NCBI GenBank assembly: GCA_027596945.1
Contig: JADGJH010000478.1
Span: 1 to 16,228, forward strand
Direction of reading: 5' to 3'
DNA: 16,228 nucleotides
Source: Physocladia obscura
Lineage: Eukaryota > Chytridiomycota > Chytridiomycetes > Chytridiales > Chytriomycetaceae
Below the pieces are notes generated by a model. That model saw only the letters and a list, made by a program, of their open reading frames with translations, was not told the DNA's origin and did not search any database. This document shows, piece after piece, positions 1-7,844 of this stretch. The first letter of the stretch is position 1. Each line of letters begins with the position of its first letter. Both the position numbers and the translations under genes were made by a program.

Positions 1-354
1 GCAAAAAGAGAAGAAACAATCAATATGAGGTGAAATAAAAGATGTAACAAAGTAAAAGGATAGAAATGGATAGAAATAAAGATAGAACGGAATAAAGAAG
101 AGAAGAGGACACAAGTAGCAGAATTCAATCACTGTGACAACAAGGCTGCTGTGGACATTGTCTTTTCTACATTTTCTATGAGTTTTTATTGATTTCTAAT
201 TACTTATGAAAATGCTTATGTTCAAAACCCTTGTATGCTGCAGACCATCTCTCACTCTCTTTCTTAGTCTATACAAGCCATGCTCTTGTGGAAGATGATC
301 CAGGAGAGTGTGTGTTTCCAGGCATTTGTAATGCAGATTGTTTGGTACCAACAG
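1..354. other. AT-rich intergenic DNA, no gene seen
   Basis: The first 230 bases are purine-rich on the plus strand and have no reading frame worth calling. A short plus-strand frame at 231-503 overlaps the minus-strand SANT pseudogene and has no recognisable motif. Read on the minus strand, bases below 354 may hold the decayed C-terminal tail of that pseudogene, but stops are frequent and I cannot assign residues. Confidence 0.5.
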
Positions 355-995
355 TTACTTATGACTTGGTATGTTGTCATTGCTATCTGGATCAGCTTCA
401 TTATTTGATTGCGTTTTGTCAATTTTGTCATCAAGGTCTTGCTGCATCAAGTTCAATAAATTGTCCAGTACTGCATCCTGCTGAATACCATTGTTGTCAT
501 TAATTTTGTCTGGACCATTATTATTATCATCATCCAGCACAATAGTGTCATTTTTTTCATCTATTTGATGAGCAATTTGTTTGTGCAAACCACTTGCAGG
601 GGGCAGGTAGGATCTCTGGTTTTCATCTTGACATTTCATAGCTTCTTGTACTTGCTTTTAACAGCTTCTGCATCTCAATCATGGCCGAGTGCCATACACC
701 ACATGATGACAACATCCCATTCATTTGACCCTGACAGGAGGACATCTTCAATAATATCCATTAAATTTTTGATTTCATGCAGCCACCAATTATTCCCATG
801 TGGTTTGATTGCTGCTGCTGGCATTTTGGGTGCTTTTTTTTGGTGCTCTGAGTTGGCTGTTTGTTCATTTTTCTGTTTTGTCTTTTTTGGGATAAAAATT
901 TTTTTTTTTGTCAAGAGCTTTTTTTCATCATTACAAAAATATCCTAGGGACAAACTACCTATCCCACTGGGACAAAGACATTTTGTCTTTTTCAC
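355..995 (-). pseudogene. Decayed Myb/SANT-like domain protein
   Basis: Read on the minus strand from 995, a Lys-rich leader is followed by a segment with WWLHEIKNLMDIIED and GSNEWDVV. This is the pattern of the Myb/SANT-like domain found in multicopy fungal and oomycete proteins (a Trp, a Leu-rich helix, then a Gly-x-x-x-Trp turn). The same frame then meets a TGA at 675-677 and continues through DAEAVKSKYKKL, another stop, and KMKTRDPTCP, matching the family's K-x-K-Y-K-x-L and DPxCPP region. At the C run near 599-603 the frame changes by one base and resumes with HKQIAHQIDEKND and an Asp/Asn-rich tail to 355. Two in-frame stops and one frameshift make it a dead copy. Such domains are often multicopy and may be linked to transposons. 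The domain call rests on motif memory, not a search. Confidence 0.55.
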
Positions 996-1124
996 TTATC
1001 CCAGTTTTGGAAGTCTGCAAAACCCAAGTTTGATTTATTCAAATCAAAGTTATGAATCTCACCACCAAGTCAAGCTTCTACACTTTGAGGAGGAGTGATG
1101 CAATTTGGAATGTTAATCTAATTT

Positions 1125-1490
1125 TCTTAAAGAATTTATTTTCAACCACTTCTATTACTTTCAAAGACCCAAAACAATTCAAGCAATTTCCAACCATTTT
1201 TCTTTTTAAGCTTCGTTTATTCTTTTATTTTTTTTCTTTCTTTTTCTTTCTACTTCAAAACTACTTCAACCCAACTTCTTTCTTTACTTTATTATTGTTC
1301 TTACCAAATAAAACAAACTATTCATTAAATATTAAAACTTCTACTTCAACTACTTCTCATACTTCCATCTCAAACTCTTATCATTTAGTCCTGAGATAGA
1401 AAAGTATTGAATTAGTTAACTCAAGCTAATTGGAATATTACTACTTTTCTTCAACTTACTGGAACCTTATGCCTGTTTCCTAGCTACTAT
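1125..1490 (+). repeat. Dispersed AT-rich repeat, copy 1
   Basis: This stretch is recognisably related to the reverse complement of about 9862-10150. Shared blocks, in the same order, include tctattactttcaa, caagcaatttccaac, a CT-rich tract, ctttattattg, and finally actggaaccttatgcctg. The copies are diverged with small indels. No coding capacity and no clear terminal inverted repeats or target-site duplications were seen, so the element class is unknown. A plus-strand frame at 1052-1399 is a low-complexity by-product of this sequence. Confidence 0.6.
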
Positions 1491-1888
1491 TTAGCAAATT
1501 ACTTCAATGCAATGAAGTCAAAAGAAAGAGAGTACAGGTCATTTGAGATTTGAGTAATTAATCAGATTGTGCATTATTTTTGTTCTGATGAATACTTCTT
1601 GAAACACACATTTCTTGCAAGAAATAAATTCTAAAGTATTTGGGCATTCTTGATGGTGTTGTACTTAAAGGTTATTAAATTGACCACATACTACAAAGAA
1701 GCAAGCATATCACTGAGGAGACTTCAAGAACATTAATACCTACTGGAATATTCAGTTACTTCCAACAAAGGATAATAATGATAGAAACAGAATGAATTGA
1801 TTATTGTTAGGTCCCATTAAAAAAAATCCAGCCAAGTGAAAAATTTAGTTATTAATAATATTATTATTGAACAAAATTAAACTATTTA
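1491..1888. other. AT-rich spacer, no gene seen
   Basis: The sequence between the dispersed repeat and the SIAH-like pseudogene has stops in all frames and no recognised motif. It contains a short AT palindromic patch (ttattaataatattattattga, near 1851-1869) typical of such islands. Confidence 0.4.
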
Positions 1889-2535
1889 ATGAATTATAAA
1901 ATTGAACAAGAAATAAACTACTTGGTTAATATCAAACAATCAGATTTAGCATGCTGCAACTGCCGTGAAAACATCAACTTGATATTAGTTCAGTGTAAAA
2001 TGGTCCACATTTCTTTGTTTAAGGTGTCAGCACAAGATAGGACAATTCCCAAAATGCAAAACAGAGGTGTTCTTTCACAATAAACAGTTACAAGTCACAT
2101 AAATGCCTTGCTTGGCACATTTAAAAATGAGAACTGTAAAATGAAAGTATTAAAATGGAATTTGGATGACCACATTGAAAATTGTGATTACAAAGGATTA
2201 AAATGTTTTGTTTGTCAAAAGAATGGCATATCCTGTAGGATAATACAATTAAATTTTAATGGAATAAATGTAAAACTAGAGCCATACAGCAAAAGTTTTC
2301 AAAATGGAATTAAATGGAAATGAATCAGAGAGTCAAGGATTTAAGATTGATTTGAACATACTGCATAATGATGTGTTAACAACATAGCATGCTGCAGCCA
2401 TAGTATACAAGAATGAACTTGATAAGTGGGTTTTGTCACCAGTTACACTGACAAAGATTTCAACTGTAACAGTAATAACAGCCACCAAACAACTGCTAAA
2501 TGGCTCTATGGCTGAGATAACAATACTACTGATTT
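1889..2535 (+). pseudogene. Decayed SIAH/SINA-like RING and zinc-finger protein
   Basis: One plus-strand frame from 1889 to 2323, broken by TAA at 2081-2083, carries two zinc-binding-like modules. The first (SDLACCNCREN, a later QC, VH, then IPKMQNRG) resembles a RING of the SINA type in which only the first Cys pair and one later Cys survive; positions expected to be Cys are now Phe, Val, Met or Asn. The second (NCKMKVLKWNLDDHIENCDY then KCFVCQKNGISC) keeps the C, H, C and C-x2-C spacing of the SIAH zinc fingers. After a TGA at 2324 the frame shifts and an open stretch near 2343-2535 (DLNILHNDVLTT, then a stop, then VYKNELDKWVLSP) may be the remnant of the C-terminal substrate-binding part. 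SIAH proteins are ubiquitin ligases; this copy is clearly non-functional. Assignment is by cysteine pattern only. Confidence 0.42.
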
Positions 2536-3270
2536 TCATTTTTACTCAAACATGAAAGTCAGTAGAGTGCTTCCAGTGAGGGAAGTACAGTACTGACTGG
2601 GGTTGAGTTAAGGAAGGGGGAAATTCTTGTCTGAGAATGACACATGAAAATTTTATTTTTTATCCTCAGATAGCTTTCAAAAACACTATTTAAATGACCA
2701 AATGCAGAAGGGAAATATTTTATAAGTTACAGCTATTTTGAAAAAGCAATGAGTTAGACAAATTTTTTTTTGATTTTTGACTTTGAAAAATACTGAAGAG
2801 AAATACTGATGGAGGTACTGGTGGAGACACAAAATCTTATGTCACTTATCATGGGCATAAAACAATATCTAAATGCCATTCTTTGATGTATTGTTTTAGG
2901 CATGAAGGGACAATATTCATGAACTGTGGCAAAGCAACAGTTTGTTAATTGATCTCTGGTCATTTGAACATATGGTTCAACACTTAAGCTGCTTGAATAT
3001 TCATCCATTCACTATGGTTCTATTATGAATATAATATTTTCATATTATATGCCTTTCAAAGTGTTGTGAACTCATTAGCAATTAACCAATATCCACTAGT
3101 ATTGACAAGTATTTTTCTCCAGTATTTGTCAAATTCAAAAATCAAAAAAAATGCCATTTATTTTGTCTGGTTTATTATTTTTGAAAATAGCTGTAATTAA
3201 GATAATGAATTAATGTGTTATATTCTCCTAAAACGAAAGTCAGACAAGGTGAAGATTAAACAGTACTTCA
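2536..3270. other. AT-rich spacer, no gene seen
   Basis: No supportable gene lies between the SIAH-like remnant and the transporter. A minus-strand frame at 2754-3008 lacks family motifs. The region may be further decayed coding sequence, because a plus-strand reading near 2830-2940 is fairly open and Cys/His-rich, but I cannot match it to a family. Confidence 0.4.
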
Positions 3271-3275
3271 CAAAG

Positions 3276-3281
3276 TTTATT
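3276..3281 (-). terminator. Polyadenylation signal of the transporter gene
   Basis: A canonical AATAAA on the minus strand lies about 33 nt downstream of the transporter stop codon. This is a suitable distance for 3' end formation. Confidence 0.6.
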
Positions 3282-3313
3282 CATAATTGGCATTGACTGA
3301 TTTCCAAAATACT

Positions 3314-4768
3314 TCAAACATGGTACCTCCAAGTAATTCTGCGATCACCTTGCTTTTTAGTTTCTTCGGGAGTGAGGACAATTTTTTGCCCAGTCTCAGC
3401 AGCTTCTGCTTCAACCTTGTCACGACGAGCGTTTTCACGAGATAACAAAAACCACAGACTTGAAGCTGCGAAGATCCCAACAAAGAGCCAAAGAATTGCA
3501 AGACCGTGACTGACATTGTATGAGGTATTGGCTAACCCACCGAGTGGGATACGGTACAAAAGCGTTCCAGCGATAGCTCCAATATCACCAAGCGTAATCT
3601 GGAGAGCCAAAGCCGTAACTCGCTTAGTCTGCCCACTTACATTCTCTGATGGCAATGAAAGCAGCAGCGCGTTTCCTGCGTAGACACCAGATGCCGTAAT
3701 GAAAACAGATACGTAACGACCACCAACAGTTGGAGAGGTAATTTGGATAATGTATCCAACGATAGCAACCAATGCTGCGCCAATAATAAAAATGAAACGG
3801 CGGTTATACACAAAAGCGGCATGAGCAGTAGACATTGTTGTGATAAATGCAACAATGTATGGGGGAACCGTCATTAGTTGAGCTTGCCATGACGCGTATC
3901 CCAAGCCAGCAATAATGGTCGGCATAAATAGCGAAAGACTGTACAACGCAAATGCAAACCCATGGAATAAGAGGCCGTACAAGTAAACATACGGGTCTCG
4001 AAAAGCTTGCCACACGCCGTCCCACGAAAAAATTTCATCATCAATTGCGTCTGGATCGTCTGAAATTCTAGCAGCAATGATTTCTTTCTCGCGTGGAGTG
4101 AATCTTTTCGAGAGGTGTGGGTAGTTTGGAACAAAAAAGTACGCTACTAAACTGACTATCACAGTAAGAAGGCCTTCAATAATAAAAATCCATGCCCAGC
4201 CACCTTTTCCCCCTTTACCATCCAAGAGTCCAAGCGCATACGCAAAGATACCACCGAAAGCGCCTGCCGCTGCAGCTCCAGAAAAGAAAAGTGATGTGCG
4301 GTAGTGACGCTCCTTACGAGCGTAATACAATGAAAAGACAAAGACACTGCCTGGAAATAGACCGGCTTCAACAGCTCCCAGTACAAATCTGACAATGTAA
4401 ATCCCAGTTTGGTCGCTCAAAAAGCCCATAACCATAGTTAAAATTCCCCAGCCGAGTGTGATTGTCGGTAACCACAACGGCGGCGAGGTACGTTTCAAAA
4501 TAATGTTGGATGGCACTTCAAATAAGACGTAACCAATGAAGAAAATGGAAAGAAGAGTCGAATAGTCCTTGATGCCCAATGCAGGGATGAGACCGTCAAG
4601 CTTCGCATTCCCAATATTGGTTCGATCCAAGAAAGATAAGAGATATAGCAGCGTGAGGATCGGCAAAACATGCCAATCAATCTTGTTCAGCAGGGTTTTC
4701 TCCTCTTCGGGTGTCCATGTCACTTTGGTTTCGGGATCCGCCACTACAACTTCAGCTTTGTCGCTCAT
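3314..4768 (-). CDS. Major-facilitator transporter, allantoate-permease (Dal5/ACS) type
   Basis: This is a single-exon 484-aa protein, normal length for fungal anion:cation symporters of the MFS. The start is the ATG at 4768-4766 (MSDKAEVV). Family hallmarks in order are WTPEEEKTLLNKIDWHVLP before the first helix, the LDRTNIGNAKLDGL loop after it, FEVPSNIILKR, RFVLGAVEAGLFPG, WAWIFIIEGLLT, the central loop, an NVSGQTKR segment, and a C-terminal WRY ending. About 12 hydrophobic segments are visible, so it should sit in the plasma or an organelle membrane. Relatives import allantoate, ureidosuccinate, nicotinate, pantothenate or other small organic anions; the substrate cannot be read from sequence. 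Oddities are that it has no intron while complete neighbours have two to five, that the usual GN after the KR segment reads GD, and that it borders an AT-rich pseudogene island. Horizontal acquisition or retrocopying is possible but unproven. Confidence 0.9.
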   Translation of the reverse strand: MSDKAEVVVADPETKVTWTPEEEKTLLNKIDWHVLPILTLLYLLSFLDRTNIGNAKLDGLIPALGIKDYSTLLSIFFIGYVLFEVPSNIILKRTSPPLWLPTITLGWGILTMVMGFLSDQTGIYIVRFVLGAVEAGLFPGSVFVFSLYYARKERHYRTSLFFSGAAAAGAFGGIFAYALGLLDGKGGKGGWAWIFIIEGLLTVIVSLVAYFFVPNYPHLSKRFTPREKEIIAARISDDPDAIDDEIFSWDGVWQAFRDPYVYLYGLLFHGFAFALYSLSLFMPTIIAGLGYASWQAQLMTVPPYIVAFITTMSTAHAAFVYNRRFIFIIGAALVAIVGYIIQITSPTVGGRYVSVFITASGVYAGNALLLSLPSENVSGQTKRVTALALQITLGDIGAIAGTLLYRIPLGGLANTSYNVSHGLAILWLFVGIFAASSLWFLLSRENARRDKVEAEAAETGQKIVLTPEETKKQGDRRITWRYHV

Positions 4769-5228
4769 TAGATACAATTTTTTTTTAGTGGCGGAAAGAT
4801 GGGAGACTACCCGGAATTATATGTTTTGGTGGATCATTATCAATAGCGCCATCAATTGCACCATCACAACTTCTGTCGAAATTGGAAATCATTCCTGCTT
4901 GTATCAATTTAAAGAAGCATCTGTATTGTCTCAATTGTTGATGCTTTTTCAAAATATGAAACTATTTGTCGTTGGGATATAAGTAAATTTGCTCCGGGTT
5001 CGTTGATTTGTTTTGTGTTATACTTAAAGTTCGTTCCTGTCTCAAAAATCTAAAATTTTTTCAAAAAATTTTTATTGATAATTAGTAATCACTCATTTCT
5101 CATTTCACAACAACTTACGAAGACAGAATATGCAACCTCTCGTTTTAAAAAGTAAATGTATATAATTGTTTTCAGAAATAGTAAAAAAATTTTATAAATG
5201 ATACTGCAATTTAAAAAGATTCTTCCTT
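4769..5228. other. Intergenic region, transporter promoter side
   Basis: This lies between the transporter start and the tail of the CPSF6-like transcript, both on the minus strand, so it should hold the transporter promoter and upstream 3' flank. An A-rich (minus-strand) tract lies directly 5' of the ATG. A plus-strand frame at 4569-4982 is mainly antisense to the transporter. No conserved element was recognised. Confidence 0.4.
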
Positions 5229-5269
5229 TCACTGCTGTCTGGATGATTTTGCCGAAATTCTCACGCTAT

Positions 5270-5300
5270 TCAATTGATAATATTGGTCATTATCAATTGA
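5270..5300. repeat. Perfect 12-bp inverted repeat, 7-nt loop
   Basis: tcaattgataat at 5270-5281 and attatcaattga at 5289-5300 are exact reverse complements around attggtc. It could form a hairpin near the 3' flank (or a possible extra last exon) of the CPSF6-like gene. It may be a 3' end structure, a protein-binding palindrome or chance in AT-rich DNA. Confidence 0.6.
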
Positions 5301-5454
5301 TTTAGCAATATCCGGAGGGGCCACGAGAACTATTCCAAAACTGCTGAAACTTTCAACGAAACCATTCACAAATACTAAATTTCCTCGAATATATTTATTT
5401 GTATGTATCAACTTTAAGCATCTGCAACAACATGAGCCTTTTCAATTGCCCCAT

Positions 5455-6434
5455 TTAGTACCCATTGTTATAATATCCAACACCTCCTGAGCTTCCAACG
5501 CCACGAGTGCCAACACGGCCATTAAATCCACCACCACTTCCATGTAAATGAATTGGCATCATCACTTGAGGATGTCCGGGAACAATTGGGTCAAATCCCA
5601 TAGCCAGAGGCGGAAGCATTCCCATTCCAACATTCATTGAATTTACCGCATTATTATTGAAATTACTTCCTGCTGCTGTTCCAGAAAACCCATTATTCAA
5701 ACTGTTGTTGTGGCTATTGTTGTTGCTGTTGTTGCTGTTTGCGTATGGCATGAAATTATTATTGAATCGATTGGACCCCCGAAAACCGTTGCTATTGTTG
5801 CCATTGTGATTGCGTATAGGACCACCAGCAACGATTGAATTATCGATGATATTGTTACTGTTTGGTTGTGACATTTTTTCCAAGATCTGACCATATAAAA
5901 TTAAATTAAAAAACAAGTGGAATAAAGGCTAGCAAAGATGAGGAATCCCAGTTTGCGAATTATAATATTAGTTGTGCACCTTGAAAATAGCAACACGATC
6001 AACGAGACCATTTGGCAATGGACGGGCGGCTGATGGGATAGAAACAGGGTAAACAGAAACGGCACGACCGTGAAGCTCTATTTTTTGGAGCAGTGTGGCG
6101 CACATTTGGGCAGACGAAGCATCAGAGAATTGCATGTATGCAGCACCTTTGCTTTTACCGTTGTTTTTGTATTCGGAAAAAAGTATTGTAGCGAGCGAAA
6201 TAGCAGAGGCGGAGACGCCAGCATCGATTGCAATAGTGAGCAGTTCTTGGTCGGTCGTCCACTGGCGATAAACTTTAGTTCTTTCTAGTAAAGGGAGGGT
6301 TAAGGGATTATGCTAATTTCGTACCCAGGTTAGGTTTGCAAGGTAAAGCGCCCTTTTCGACTGGTCGTTATTTTTATTTACTGATTGGATATTGTTGATT
6401 GATCGGCTGTTGTTCGTGTTGTTGTTGTTGTTGA

Positions 6435-6472
<38 letters not shown>

Positions 6473-6756
6473 GTGCTGTTGCCCGGTGTTGGGCGTGGTG
6501 GGATTGGAATCAGAGAGATCGGTGCTGTGGCAACAGTATCACCACTGTAATCGTCGTCACCATAGTCCACCTCCAACTCGTCCGCATCTGAGTTGTTGTG
6601 TGGTTTGTTGTTATTATTATTGTTGCTGTTTGCTGCTTTCGCCGCCACTACGCGTGCGGTAGAAGAAAAGGGAAAATTATGTGTTTCGGCAGCGGTACGC
6701 AGATTGTGATCATCTTCATCGGCATCCGTGTTGGCATAAAGATCGAAACTGCTCAT
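5455..6756 (-). CDS. CPSF6: CFIm68/CPSF6-like RRM protein, three exons
   Basis: Exons are 6756-6325, 6261-5980 and 5886-5455, all in phase 0, giving 381 aa. The first junction joins LYLANLTW to WTTDQELL and reconstitutes the hallmark RRM start of metazoan CPSF6 (NLTWWTTDEDL). RNP2 is at about residues 137-142 and RNP1 (KSKGAAYMQF) at 180-189, followed by a LHG segment also seen in CPSF6. The N-terminus starts with SFDLYAN and an acidic ELEVDYGDDD patch, as in the family, then an Asn/Ser-rich run. The C-terminus is Asn/Gly-rich with a short Pro/Met segment, not a clear RS domain. CFIm68 binds CFIm25 and helps select poly(A) sites in the nucleus; S. cerevisiae lacks this factor. The second donor (GTGCAC) is unusual, so the exon 2/3 junction is less certain. 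An alternative last exon may lie at about 5229-5414. Confidence 0.68.
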
Positions 6757-7103
6757 CTCTTTGTCTTTCCAAAAATTTTACGTTGTTTCAAATTCATGAA
6801 ATTGGATTCCTCCTGCCTTTCTTTGTATTATTACTTTTCAACTTTTCACGTTCTTTCATTGCATTGAATTTTTGTATGAAAAAAGGTAAAAAAAGGTAAA
6901 AAAGGTGAAAAAACCTTTCAAAAAAAACGATGACACAAACACACACGGTTGCTTCTCGTGACACTTGTTACAATATCGTCGTTCTCAAAAAACAATAATT
7001 TGCTCGTTTTTCGACAATTTTTTTTGGTTAGGATCCGTTATAAACGTAACGCCGCTCCAGCCGCTGATTCGCTTCCTCCTACTCTATTTCTTTCTACTCT
7101 CAG
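6757..7103. other. Divergent intergenic region; 5' end of DM9 gene unresolved
   Basis: The CPSF6-like gene starts leftward and the DM9 gene runs rightward, so this should contain both promoters. A pyrimidine-rich tract ending in ctctcag at 7103 is a good 3' splice site for the DM9 gene, implying an upstream exon. The ATGs at 6799, 6876 and 6931 each meet stops and cannot be joined convincingly. A short tandem of aaaaaaggta-type repeats is at about 6877-6920. Confidence 0.45.
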
Positions 7104-7822
7104 TTTGCTGGTGGAATTCTCGGAACAGCTGCTGTTGTCGAACTAGGAGCATTCGCCGTGCATGAATGGAGAAAACATAAACGCCACGATGCAACTACGA
7201 GTTTTCCTGCATTTACTGAATATCAGACGCCACACGGTCCAATTTTTTGGAAGCCTATCAATGGCGGTCCGGCACCAGTAGACGCGATTCAGGTTTTATT
7301 TATTTTATTTATGTTTGTTTTTCTTGTCTTCAAAATTGTTATTTTAGCTTCGCAGTGACTCCGATGGAGCTGCTCTGTTTGCTGCCCGCGCTGCCATTCA
7401 CGGTGGTTGGCATACAGGCAAAGCCCGAGATAACAATCAAGCGTGCATTTCATACGGCGGACGAGAAGAATACATCAAAGGAGCATTTCAAGTTCTCTGT
7501 GGATCAGCGGCTGGGTGATAGCCATTGCGCAGAGTGATCAGTTGAACTTGCAAGGAGTGACACATATGACTTTGAACTCTGGTCATGAAGATAATGGAGA
7601 TAAGTTGTTTATCGGAGTTGTTGATTTTAAAGGTAGTGTTCAAGTTGGAAAGGTTGTGTGTTTTTTTGTTTTTTTTTTGCATCATTTATTCAATTATCGT
7701 TGTTGCTTCCATTTAAGGTTGGTCCAGTCATGAATGGAATCAACTTTGGCTATGCTGGCCGCGAAGAAAATCTGTCCACCTACCGTGTTGTTTGTGCCGT
7801 TGAAGTTGCTCACCATCATTAA
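7104..7822 (+). CDS. DM9-repeat (DUF3421) protein, 5' partial, frameshifted
   Basis: Exons are 7104-7292, 7348-7652 and 7718-7822, with introns of 55 and 65 nt in phase 0. The first exon has a Gly/Ala-rich helix (GGILGTAAVVELGAFAVHEW) followed by a basic stretch. Two DM9 repeats follow: DGAALFAARAAIHGGWHTGK with CISYGGREE and FQVLCGS, then GDKLFIGVVDFKGSVQVGK, spliced to VGPVMNGINFGYAGREEN and YRVVCAVEVAHHH. DM9 domains are carbohydrate-binding or stress-related in animals and occur in many fungi; the role here is unknown. After VLCGS (around 7501-7511) the frame changes by one base: the incoming frame stops at TGA 7516-7518, while the other frame continues with GWVIAIAQ, exactly what should follow. 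Either a base is missing from the sequence or the gene is broken. The start codon lies upstream and was not identified. Confidence 0.65.
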
Positions 7823-7826
7823 GTTG

Positions 7827-7832
7827 AATAAA
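7827..7832 (+). terminator. Polyadenylation signal of the DM9 gene
   Basis: AATAAA begins 5 nt after the DM9 stop codon. Cleavage 10-30 nt downstream would fall inside the coding end of the convergent lectin gene, so the two 3' transcript ends should overlap. Confidence 0.55.
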
Positions 7833-7844
7833 AAGAAAAAAAAA

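Noticed and set aside
565..1098. 177-codon plus-strand frame rich in Phe/Ser
   Set aside because: Antisense to the SANT pseudogene, followed by T-rich low complexity; no family features.
4569..4982. 137-codon plus-strand frame
   Set aside because: First half is antisense to the conserved N-terminal part of the transporter; second half has no motif.
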